Positions 1-6,937 of a DNA stretch of 64,000 bases are shown here, one piece after another. The DNA is taken from the NCBI GenBank assembly GCA_038530285.1, contig JBCBCY010000014.1:34493-98492 (forward strand), in the 5' to 3' direction. Below the pieces are notes generated by a model, which saw only the letters and a program-made list of their open reading frames with translations, was not told the DNA's origin and did not search any database. The stretch comes from JASJAR01 sp038530285 (GTDB lineage: Bacteria > Pseudomonadota > Alphaproteobacteria > Rhodobacterales > Rhodobacteraceae). Each line of letters starts with the position of its first letter. Within the stretch, counting starts at the first letter, position 1. A program made the translations under genes and the position numbers.

Positions 1-350
1 ATCTGAATTACGGCTTTGCTGTTTCGATGATTGACCCGCTGGATCCCGGCATTCGCAGTTTTGGAAATTTTTGCAGGTCAGATCGCGAATTCCTGCCGTC
101 CGAGACCAAGGAGCTTCAGCGCCGGCTTGAACTTTTGTTCGCTGATCTTGAGGCGCCCAAAGACATCACCGAGGCTGAGATGGAAGCCTTGCGGCTGCTG
201 AAAAACGGGATGCTGATTAAGGAAGTGGCCCATGAGCTGGGGATTTCCGAAGGCGCCGTGAAGCAGCGGTTGAAAGGGGCGAAGCTCAAGCTGGAAGCCC
301 GCACAACGGCACATGCTGTATCAATCGCCTCAAATTTCGGCTTGATCTGA
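1..350 (+). CDS. LuxR-family quorum-sensing regulator, C-terminal part
   Basis: The reading frame is open from the window edge (codons begin at base 3), so the start lies outside. The visible 115 residues hold the end of an autoinducer-binding domain and a LuxR-type helix-turn-helix: acidic lead (EAEMEALRLL), then KEVAHELGISEGAVKQRL, the usual helix 2-turn-recognition helix pattern. LuxR proteins bind an acyl-homoserine lactone and switch target promoters. The acyl-homoserine-lactone synthase gene lies just downstream on the same strand, which supports a paired regulator/synthase unit. Family assignment is secure; ligand and targets cannot be read. Confidence 0.9.
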   Translation, partial: LNYGFAVSMIDPLDPGIRSFGNFCRSDREFLPSETKELQRRLELLFADLEAPKDITEAEMEALRLLKNGMLIKEVAHELGISEGAVKQRLKGAKLKLEARTTAHAVSIASNFGLI

Positions 351-419
351 TCCAAGTGTGGGCATGTTGCCGCACAAATGGGGCCCGCTGAGCCCGGAAC
401 AGAAATTCGTCTGGTGCAC

Positions 420-450
420 TTATCCACACCCCGTGTATGGCTGTGGATAA
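420..450. promoter_or_regulatory. Two convergent DnaA-box sequences between luxR and luxI genes
   Basis: TTATCCACA at 420-428 and its exact reverse complement TGTGGATAA at 442-450, separated by 13 bases. Each 9-mer equals the high-affinity DnaA box consensus. Together they form a 9-bp-arm inverted repeat just upstream of the preferred synthase start at 467. It may bind DnaA, or the palindrome may be an operator for another protein such as the LuxR product, although the spacing and sequence differ from a classical 20-bp lux box. Function is inferred. Confidence 0.55.
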
Positions 451-466
451 AAATTGGGGCAGCACC

Positions 467-1186
467 TTGAAGAGCATTGTGTTCGACATGTCGACCATGC
501 ACCTGCATGGGGCGGCGTTCTATGACTTCCTGCGCCTGCGCAAGCGGTTCTTCATCGACAGTCTCGGCTGGACGATTCCCACCGACGGTATCGTTGAGAT
601 GGACCAATATGACACTCCCCTTGCGCGGTATTCCTTGGTGGAAGACGGCGGAAAAATCATTGGAGGTGCGCGTTGCCAACCCGTCGACAGCACCTGGGGG
701 CCGTATTCGTGCATGATCAAAGACGCCGCGCGGGGGCTGCTTGAAGATATCCCCAGCGATCTCTTCAAGCCAAACATGTCGACACCAACGAACTGGGAAG
801 GTACCCGGTTGGTGGTGTCTGATGACGTGACATCCGTGGCAGATCGGACGCGCTGCCTTGCCTTGATCATCGACGGGTTGATGCGGATCATTGAGGCCCG
901 GGGTGGTACGTCGCTGATCACGTTGTCGCCGACCGCCCTTTACCGCACGACCAAGATCGTCGGGTTGAAGGCCACCCAGGTGAGCCGACCCTATGTGTCC
1001 GATGACGGTCGGGAATACGCGTTGTTTGCATCACGGGTCGAACGCGCGATCCCCCAATTGAAGCGGTTCGGGATCAACCCCGACACATACAGCGTCACGG
1101 GGTCTGAGCGTGACCGCGTTAAACCCACCGATGCCGAACCCGGCAACGACGGCCCAAGGTTGCGAACCCAAACAAGCAAACCCTGA
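467..1186 (+). CDS. Acyl-homoserine-lactone synthase (LuxI family)
   Basis: Makes N-acyl-homoserine lactone signals from S-adenosylmethionine and acyl-ACP (or acyl-CoA) in the cytoplasm. The family invariants are visible in order: R25, F29, W35, E44, D46 and D49 within RLRKRF and EMDQYDTP, then GGAR near 67-69 and NWEGTRLVV in the acyl-binding half. I prefer the TTG at 467: GGGG lies seven bases upstream and the residue numbers then match LuxI numbering. Other in-frame starts are ATG 437 (inside the DnaA-box palindrome, no ribosome site), GTG 479 and ATG 488. Product is 239 aa. The C-terminal 30 residues are polar and probably disordered. Chain length of the signal cannot be predicted. Confidence 0.9.
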   Translation: MKSIVFDMSTMHLHGAAFYDFLRLRKRFFIDSLGWTIPTDGIVEMDQYDTPLARYSLVEDGGKIIGGARCQPVDSTWGPYSCMIKDAARGLLEDIPSDLFKPNMSTPTNWEGTRLVVSDDVTSVADRTRCLALIIDGLMRIIEARGGTSLITLSPTALYRTTKIVGLKATQVSRPYVSDDGREYALFASRVERAIPQLKRFGINPDTYSVTGSERDRVKPTDAEPGNDGPRLRTQTSKP

Positions 1187-1195
1187 GCCGCGCGA

Positions 1196-2392
1196 CTAAG
1201 GCCCAAGGTAACGGTCTGAAAGGGGCAGGCTGGCGGCCCCCAGTGCACGGGCATCCGGGCCGATTGAACCGGCCTCAATTCGGGGGCGCTGCAAGCCGGT
1301 CAGGTTGAACTTTGAGACTTCCATTTCAATTTCTGCCACCAGGGTTTCGCGCAGCGTTTCAGGCAACCAGCCGTCGATCTTGACGCATTCGAAGTCTATG
1401 ATGCTGCTGGCCGAAACCGCGGCATGGGCAATCGCGCGGGCCGCGTTGCGTTGCCAATGTGCGATATAGCGCGCGGGGATATCCCAGGCATGGGTTGTCT
1501 CCCACAGCACATCCGCGCCGTAGCCGTCTGCCACCAGTGCTTTTTCCAGCGTGACAAGACTGCCCGGCCCCAACAGCGGCTCGACGCGTCCGTTTGCACC
1601 CGTCACCGGCAGCGGTCCGAGCGCACCGGCATTGCCGCGCCCCGAGTAGATCTGCCCATCGAGGACCACGCCACCGCCTATGAAATAGCCGATGTAGAAA
1701 TACAAAAAGTCGCGCGGGCCGCTTTGCGGTCCAAAAACAAGCTCTGCTCCGCAGGCGGCGGTCATGTCGTTTTGAACAAGGATGGGAAGGGAGTGCTTCT
1801 TTGAAAGCTCCGCCTGAAGGTCCGCTGTGCGCCAGACGTCCATTCTTTCTTGTGGCACATTCAGTGTCTGTGCCCAGTGCCAAAGAAAAAATGGCATCGC
1901 AATACCCAGGCCGGCAATGCGGTCCCTTTCCCCCGGCGCAAGCGAATTGATCAAACGATCAATTTCATCATTGGCAAACGACAGCGTCGCTTCCGGTGTC
2001 GGGTATGCGTAAGTCTTTAGGGAGCGTTTGCGCACTTTCCCCAAAAAATCGGTGAGCACCATTTCCGTGCTGCGCCGCCCCACCTTGAGGCCCAGAAAAT
2101 AGGCGCCGTCTTCGTTCAGGCGCATCGGCACCGAAGGCTGGCCCACCTTGCCGCGCACCGGTTCACCGCGCAGCAACAGCCCTTCGGTTTCCAGCGCGCG
2201 CATGATGACCGAAACCGTTTGCGCCGACAGGCCGGTCATGCGCGCAATTTCCGACTTGGACAAAGCCCCATGTTGACGGACAAGCGACAGAACCAACTTT
2301 TCGTTCCCGACCCGCATGCCGCTTTGGTTGGTGCCACGGGTGGGCGCATGTTGGTCGCTCGCTATGTCCGCGTGCGGAACAGCATCTGCCAC
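1196..2392 (-). CDS. frcR: ROK-family transcriptional regulator (FrcR-like)
   Basis: A 398-aa repressor-type ROK protein. A winged helix-turn-helix near residues 28-85 (LSKSEIARMTGLSAQTVSVIMRAL) precedes a sugar-kinase-like domain with the glycine-rich IGGGVVLDGQIYSGRGNAG segment. It is divergent from a FrcBCA-type fructose importer, as in Sinorhizobium where a ROK regulator sits beside frcBCA, so it probably senses a sugar and controls that operon. Odd: where ROK proteins normally carry LGH and a CxCGxxGC zinc motif, this protein has LGPLPVTGANGRVEPLL without cysteines, so it is unlikely to bind the structural zinc or to be a kinase. The symbol is by analogy. Two palindromes in the shared promoter region are likely operators. 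Confidence 0.85.
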   Translation of the reverse strand: MADAVPHADIASDQHAPTRGTNQSGMRVGNEKLVLSLVRQHGALSKSEIARMTGLSAQTVSVIMRALETEGLLLRGEPVRGKVGQPSVPMRLNEDGAYFLGLKVGRRSTEMVLTDFLGKVRKRSLKTYAYPTPEATLSFANDEIDRLINSLAPGERDRIAGLGIAMPFFLWHWAQTLNVPQERMDVWRTADLQAELSKKHSLPILVQNDMTAACGAELVFGPQSGPRDFLYFYIGYFIGGGVVLDGQIYSGRGNAGALGPLPVTGANGRVEPLLGPGSLVTLEKALVADGYGADVLWETTHAWDIPARYIAHWQRNAARAIAHAAVSASSIIDFECVKIDGWLPETLRETLVAEIEMEVSKFNLTGLQRPRIEAGSIGPDARALGAASLPLSDRYLGP

Positions 2393-2427
2393 AAATTGAT
2401 CCTCCCGCCGCGATGGTGGTTCGAAAT

Positions 2428-2467
2428 TTGACGCGCGTCAATAATAAATAAGAGTGATTTATTTATT
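2428..2467. promoter_or_regulatory. Two adjacent palindromes in the ROK/frc divergent promoter
   Basis: A perfect 14-bp palindrome TTGACGCGCGTCAA (2428-2441) is followed at once by an A/T-rich inverted repeat AATAAATAA-N7-TTATTTATT (2443-2467, 9-bp perfect arms). A TTGACA hexamer (2466-2471) overlaps the right end and may be the frcB -35 element. Both lie between the divergent ROK regulator and frcB, so operator function for the ROK protein is a reasonable inference. A second regulator for the GC-rich palindrome is possible. Confidence 0.55.
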
Positions 2468-2572
2468 GACAGGTCCTGCGAATTTCTAAAACACTCGCCC
2501 AGGGCCGGGTCGGCGTTTGTCGCCCGGCGCACCCGTGCGCTTGAACGCGCGGACCACCAAGGGAGGATGACA

Positions 2573-3592
2573 ATGAAACTGACGACACTTCTGGGGGCGA
2601 CGGCCCTGGCCACCACGGCTATGGCGAGCACTGCATTCGCGGATGGCCATGCCACAACGGTTTGCCTGATCACGAAAACAGAAACCAACCCGTTCTTTGT
2701 GAAGATGAAAGAAGGGGCTGAAGCCAAAGCTGAAGAGCTTGGTATGGAGCTCAAGTCGTTCGCGGGCAAGATTGACGGCGACCATGAAACGCAGGTGCAG
2801 GCGATCGAAACCTGTATTCTTGACGGCGCCAAGGGCATTTTGATCACGGCATCGGACACGTCTTCGATCGTGCCGGCAGTGACCCAGGCGCGCGAAGCCG
2901 GGCTTGTGGTGATCGCGCTTGATACACCGCTGACCCCGATTGACGCGGCCGATGCGACCTTCGCCACCGACAACTTTCTTGCCGGTGAATTGATTGGCAA
3001 ATGGGCCGCAGCACAGGTCGATACCGACAGCGCCAAGATCGGCATGATGAACATCAACGTGTCGCAGCCGACCGTGGGCGTCCTGCGCAACCAGGGGTTC
3101 CTGACGGGCTTCGGCGTTGGGCTGGAAGACCCGAACAAATGGGGCGATGAATCGGACCCGCGGATCATCGACAACGAAGTGACCAACGCCAACGAAGAAG
3201 GCGGCCGCAAGGCGATGGAAAACCTTCTGACGAAGGATGACGGCGTGAACGTGCTGTACACGATCAACGAACCGACCGCGGCGGGCGCGTATAAGACATT
3301 GGAAGACTTCGGAAAAACGGATGACGTGACCATCGTGTCGGTCGATGGCGGTTGCCCGGGCATTCAGGATGTGGCCGACGGCGTCATCGGTGCCACGTCC
3401 CAGCAGTATCCGTTGCTGATGGCGGCGTTGGGTGTCGAGGCGATCAAGAAATGGGCCGAAGAAGGCATCAAGCCTGAATTGACCCCGGGCAAGGACTTCT
3501 TTGACACCGGCGTCGCGCTTGTAACCGATAGCCCCGTCGACGGTGTGCCATCGATCACATCGGCAGAGGGCCTGGAGCTTTGCTGGGGCTGA
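2573..3592 (+). CDS. frcB: Fructose ABC transporter periplasmic binding protein
   Basis: A 339-aa periplasmic sugar-binding protein (Peripla_BP_4/RbsB fold). The signal peptide spans residues 1-23 with cleavage after AFA. The mature protein matches my memory of Sinorhizobium FrcB closely: CLITKTETNPFFVKMKEGAE at the N-terminus, a central DDPRI region, and the ending GLELCWG. It delivers fructose (the family also accepts ribose and mannose) to the membrane complex. The start is ATG 2573 because GGGAGG (2561-2566) is six bases upstream; ATG 2567 would sit directly on the ribosome site. It is first in frcBCA and separated from frcC by a hairpin-containing gap. Confidence 0.93.
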   Translation: MKLTTLLGATALATTAMASTAFADGHATTVCLITKTETNPFFVKMKEGAEAKAEELGMELKSFAGKIDGDHETQVQAIETCILDGAKGILITASDTSSIVPAVTQAREAGLVVIALDTPLTPIDAADATFATDNFLAGELIGKWAAAQVDTDSAKIGMMNINVSQPTVGVLRNQGFLTGFGVGLEDPNKWGDESDPRIIDNEVTNANEEGGRKAMENLLTKDDGVNVLYTINEPTAAGAYKTLEDFGKTDDVTIVSVDGGCPGIQDVADGVIGATSQQYPLLMAALGVEAIKKWAEEGIKPELTPGKDFFDTGVALVTDSPVDGVPSITSAEGLELCWG

Positions 3593-3608
3593 CCTGACCA
3601 AAGGGGAG

Positions 3609-3624
3609 GGGGCGGTGACGCCCC
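3609..3624 (+). terminator. Stem-loop between frcB and frcC
   Basis: GGGGCG-gtga-CGCCCC forms a perfect 6-bp stem with a tetraloop 17 bases after the frcB stop. There is no U-run, so it is more likely an mRNA-stabilising or partial-attenuation hairpin, as often found after periplasmic binding protein genes that need more product than the membrane components, than a true terminator. Confidence 0.5.
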
Positions 3625-3710
3625 TTCTCACCTGGCCTGGGACATTTTGGGCAAAAACGGGCACACTTGACGTCATTGGGCGGTTCGGACGGACTGGGGG
3701 AGGACGGAAT

Positions 3711-4769
3711 ATGTCGAGCACCGACTACGAGGGGTCAGCGGATACCGCGCCGGAAGCGGTCGCCGAGTTTGACGATCACAATCGTGGGTTAGTCGGACGC
3801 ATCCAGCATATTTTGCATGTAAACCCGGCTTTCGTGCCGCTGATTGTGCTGGTGGCGTCGATTGTTGTTTTTGGCATTCTCGTCGGTTCTCGCTTCTTTT
3901 CGCCCTTCGCCATGACGCTGATCCTGCAGCAGGTTCAGATCGTGGGCATCGTGGCGGCGGCCCAAAGTCTTGTCATCCTGACCGCAGGCATCGATTTGTC
4001 GGTAGGTGCGATCATGGTCTTGTCGTCGGTCGTGATGGGACAGTTCACATTCCGATATGGCTTGCCCGTTGAAGTGGCGATTTTCTGCGGGCTCGCCGTT
4101 GGGGCGGCCTGTGGGGCGCTAAACGGCTGGCTTGTGGCCTATATGAAGTTGCCGCCCTTCATCGTCACGTTGGGAACGTGGCAGATCATCCTAGCCACCA
4201 ATTTTCTATACTCCGCAAATGAAACGATCCGAAGTCAGGACATTGAAGCGGAGGCGGCTTTGCTTCAGGTTTTCGGGACGAAATACCAGTTTGGCGGAGC
4301 CACATTTACCCTGGGCGTGATTTTCATGCTCGTATTGATATTCGTGCTGTCCTATGCGCTGAAACACACGGCCTGGGGTCGGCACGTCTACGCCGTGGGA
4401 GATGACCCTGAAGCCGCAGAATTGTCGGGCGTGAACGTCAAAAGGACCCTGGTCTCGGTGTATATCTTGTCTGGTATCATCTGCGCCTTTGCCGGCTGGG
4501 CGATGGTGGGCCGGATTGGATCAATATCGCCAACGGTCGGTCAGTTGGCCAATATCGAGTCCATCACCGCAGTTGTGATTGGTGGCATCTCGCTTTTCGG
4601 CGGTCGCGGGTCCATCCTGGGCAGCCTGTTCGGAGCATTGATCGTGGGCGTATTCACGCTGGGTCTTCGGCTTATGGGAGCGGACGCGCAATGGACCTTT
4701 CTTCTGATCGGTTTGCTCATCATTGCCGCCGTCGCGGTTGACCAATGGATCAGGAAGGTATCGGCATGA
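3711..4769 (+). CDS. frcC: Fructose ABC transporter permease
   Basis: A 352-aa inner-membrane permease of the BPD_transp_2 (RbsC/FrcC) family. After a polar N-terminus of about 35 residues come roughly eight to ten hydrophobic segments. Family hallmarks are LTAGIDLSVGAIMVLSSV, the GxWGRHVYAVGDDPEAAELSGV cytoplasmic loop that contacts the ATPase, and GGRGSILGSLFGALIVGV. The start is ATG 3711 after a strong GGGGGAGG; the frame extends upstream to 3543 but overlaps frcB without a ribosome site. The stop overlaps the frcA start (ATGA). It forms the channel for the FrcB cargo. Confidence 0.92.
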   Translation: MSSTDYEGSADTAPEAVAEFDDHNRGLVGRIQHILHVNPAFVPLIVLVASIVVFGILVGSRFFSPFAMTLILQQVQIVGIVAAAQSLVILTAGIDLSVGAIMVLSSVVMGQFTFRYGLPVEVAIFCGLAVGAACGALNGWLVAYMKLPPFIVTLGTWQIILATNFLYSANETIRSQDIEAEAALLQVFGTKYQFGGATFTLGVIFMLVLIFVLSYALKHTAWGRHVYAVGDDPEAAELSGVNVKRTLVSVYILSGIICAFAGWAMVGRIGSISPTVGQLANIESITAVVIGGISLFGGRGSILGSLFGALIVGVFTLGLRLMGADAQWTFLLIGLLIIAAVAVDQWIRKVSA

Positions 4770-5551
4770 GCACCCAAGAGCCAATTTTGAAGGGCCGGAA
4801 CCTGGTCAAACGATATGGAAAGGTGGTCGCGCTCGACCATTGCGATTTTGACCTCTATCCCGGCGAAATCCTGGCCGTCATCGGTGACAATGGCGCGGGC
4901 AAGTCCACCTTGATCAAGGCCGTGTCTGGGGCGGTCGTACCGGATGAAGGTGATGTTTGGCTCGAAGGCAAAAAGATCAATTTTACCTCCCCGATCGAGG
5001 CGCGGCATGCTGGTATTGAGACGGTGTATCAGACACTTGCAATGTCGCCGGCGCTTTCGATTGCCGACAATATGTTCATGGGGCGCGAGATTCGAAAACC
5101 GGGCATCTTGGGGTCGGTCTTTCGAAAGCTTGACCGAACCGCGATGGAGAAATTTGCGCGTGAAAAGCTGTCCGAGCTCGGATTGATGACCATTCAGAAC
5201 ATCAATCAGGCCGTCGAGACGCTATCGGGAGGCCAGCGGCAGGGTGTGGCAGTGGCGCGCGCGGCCGCGTTCGGGTCAAGGGTGATCATACTTGATGAGC
5301 CCACCGCGGCATTGGGCGTAAAAGAAAGCCGCAAGGTTCTGGAACTCATTCAGGACGTGCGATCTCGCGGCATTCCAATAATATTGATCAGCCATAACAT
5401 GCCTCATGTTTTTGAAGTTGCCGATCGAATCCATGTGCATCGCTTGGGGCGCCGGCTTTGCGTGATTGATCCAAAAGACTACACCATGTCTGACGCGGTC
5501 GCCTTCATGACGGGTGCCAAAGAGCCGCCTGACGAAACTCTTGCGGCGTAA
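4766..5551 (+). CDS. frcA: Fructose ABC transporter ATP-binding protein
   Basis: A 261-aa single-domain ABC ATPase. It contains Walker A GDNGAGKSTLIK, Q-loop in ETVYQTLAM, signature LSGGQRQGVAVARA, Walker B VIILDEP and an H-loop histidine in LISHNMPH. The C-terminus (HRLGRRLCVIDPKDYTMSDAVAFMTG) matches FrcA rather than the double-ATPase RbsA type. The start is ATG 4766, overlapping the frcC stop, with GGAAGG nine bases upstream; a longer frame from 4745 is less likely. It powers fructose import. No FrcK-like kinase follows; a fructokinase gene lies near 34.1-35.1 kb. Confidence 0.92.
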   Translation: MSTQEPILKGRNLVKRYGKVVALDHCDFDLYPGEILAVIGDNGAGKSTLIKAVSGAVVPDEGDVWLEGKKINFTSPIEARHAGIETVYQTLAMSPALSIADNMFMGREIRKPGILGSVFRKLDRTAMEKFAREKLSELGLMTIQNINQAVETLSGGQRQGVAVARAAAFGSRVIILDEPTAALGVKESRKVLELIQDVRSRGIPIILISHNMPHVFEVADRIHVHRLGRRLCVIDPKDYTMSDAVAFMTGAKEPPDETLAA

Positions 5552-5911
5552 ATTATATTGCGAGGCCCAGTTCGCGAAACCAAAAGAAAAACCTGCACGC
5601 TGCGAGGGTATGCGCGATAAGGGCTGTCTTTGTTGGGCGCGGCCTTGTTCGTCACCGTTGCTTTCAGACAGAGTGATCTGAAGGTAAAGACCCGCAATAA
5701 AACGATCCGCACTGAAAACCGTTACGAAGCTGCACCGCCCAAATGCCGGTTTGCAAAATGTGGGCCGTCCAAGAACGAGCCAGCCTGTGCGAATTGCAAT
5801 ACGAGTGCGGTACCTGAATCGGTCACGAGCCCCATCATCTGCGCCTTAGAATGCAAATTAAAAGCCGTCGCGCCCCGGTCTTATGGATGATTGAGAGTCA
5901 TTGGTCAATAT
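5552..5911. other. Gene-free spacer between frcA and galE
   Basis: About 360 bases between the convergent frcA and galE genes. The only open frame of note (plus strand, 5630-5890, 86 codons) lacks recognisable domains, a good ribosome site and typical codon use, so I do not call it. An inverted repeat TTCAGA-N8-TCTGAA (5663-5682) is present and could act as a weak hairpin. On the minus strand 5555-5630 short frames end in FRELGLAI, possibly a gene remnant, not identifiable. No promoter or RNA gene was recognised. Confidence 0.5.
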
Positions 5912-6937
5912 CTATGCTGCTGAGGATTGATTTTGAGGTTCCTCACCCAATCGATCATCTAGCAGACGTGTTTTTTCCCAGGCCAAAGCGTCAGCAACAA
6001 TGTCGTCCAGGTTGTTGCGCTCCGGGAACCAGTCCAATTTTTCACGAAGTCGTTTGGGATCTGCGACGATTTCGGAGGCATCGCCTGCGCGCCTGGGTTC
6101 AAGTTTCACGTCAAACTCTTGTCCGGAAACGCGCTTCACACATTCAACGACGTCCAGTACGGAATTTCCCTTGCCGTAGCCGCAGTTGAAAACCTGCGAC
6201 TCCCCACCGTTTTCAAGGTAACCAATCGTTGCCACATGGGCCCGGGCCAAATCCGAAACGTGTATAAAGTCTCTTATGGCCGTTCCATCCGGCGTGTCGT
6301 AATCGGTGCCAAACACAGAAATGGCATCCGTTTGACCTGTGGCTGCAAGAAGCGCTCGTTTTATAAGGTGTGTGGCGACGGGGCTGCGCTGGCCAGTGCG
6401 TCCGAATGGATCGGCGCCAGCCACGTTGAAGTAACGTAAGATTGCGTGGTTGAGCGGATGAGCCTTGCCAACGTCGGTCAGCATGCGTTCTGTCATGTAT
6501 TTCGACGCGCCATAGGGGGAGATAGGATCTATAGGATGGGTTTCATCAATGGGTTCTGAACTCGCATGCCCATACACCGCTGCAGTTGAAGAGAATACAA
6601 AGTTCTCAACGCCTTGGGCGATTGCAGTTTCTATAAGATTCTTGCTGGCGCTGGTATTATTGCTATAATACTTGAGTGGGTTGGCGACAGATTCCGGTAC
6701 AATTATTGAACCGGCAAAATGAACAATTGTCTTCACCTGATGTCGTTGAATAATCCTGCTGATACCGTCCCGATCGGCCACGTTCGTATGGTAGAATGGT
6801 ATGTGATCTGGCACGGCGTTCCGAGCGCCCGTACTGAGATTGTCGACAACAACGAGCTGCTCTCGACCGGTATCGATTGCGGTGTGAATGAAATGACTGC
6901 CGATGTACCCGGCACCGCCCGTAACCAGAATACTCAT
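5912..6937 (-). CDS. galE: UDP-glucose 4-epimerase
   Basis: A 341-aa short-chain dehydrogenase/reductase epimerase that interconverts UDP-glucose and UDP-galactose with bound NAD. Visible: Rossmann GGAGYIGSH (residues 7-15), the catalytic Ser/Thr region FSSTAAVYG, YGASK with the catalytic Tyr and Lys, RYFNVAGADP, and GTAIRDFIHVSDLARAH. The ATG overlaps the stop of the upstream glycosyltransferase (ATGA), so the two are cotranscribed and translationally coupled. It probably supplies UDP-galactose or a related sugar to the adjacent glycosyltransferase for a surface polysaccharide. GalE-type enzymes acting on other UDP-sugars are not excluded. Confidence 0.92.
   Translation of the reverse strand: MSILVTGGAGYIGSHFIHTAIDTGREQLVVVDNLSTGARNAVPDHIPFYHTNVADRDGISRIIQRHQVKTIVHFAGSIIVPESVANPLKYYSNNTSASKNLIETAIAQGVENFVFSSTAAVYGHASSEPIDETHPIDPISPYGASKYMTERMLTDVGKAHPLNHAILRYFNVAGADPFGRTGQRSPVATHLIKRALLAATGQTDAISVFGTDYDTPDGTAIRDFIHVSDLARAHVATIGYLENGGESQVFNCGYGKGNSVLDVVECVKRVSGQEFDVKLEPRRAGDASEIVADPKRLREKLDWFPERNNLDDIVADALAWEKTRLLDDRLGEEPQNQSSAA

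Noticed and set aside
351..419. Classical lux box between luxR and luxI
   Set aside because: No 20-bp CTG-N10-CAG type palindrome could be seen; the only clear dyad is the DnaA-box pair.
2486..3721. 411-codon minus-strand open frame
   Set aside because: Antisense mirror of frcB; His/Arg-rich composition typical of non-coding frames.
5630..5890. 86-codon plus-strand frame in the frcA-galE spacer
   Set aside because: No ribosome site, no family, cysteines and basic residues scattered as in random sequence.
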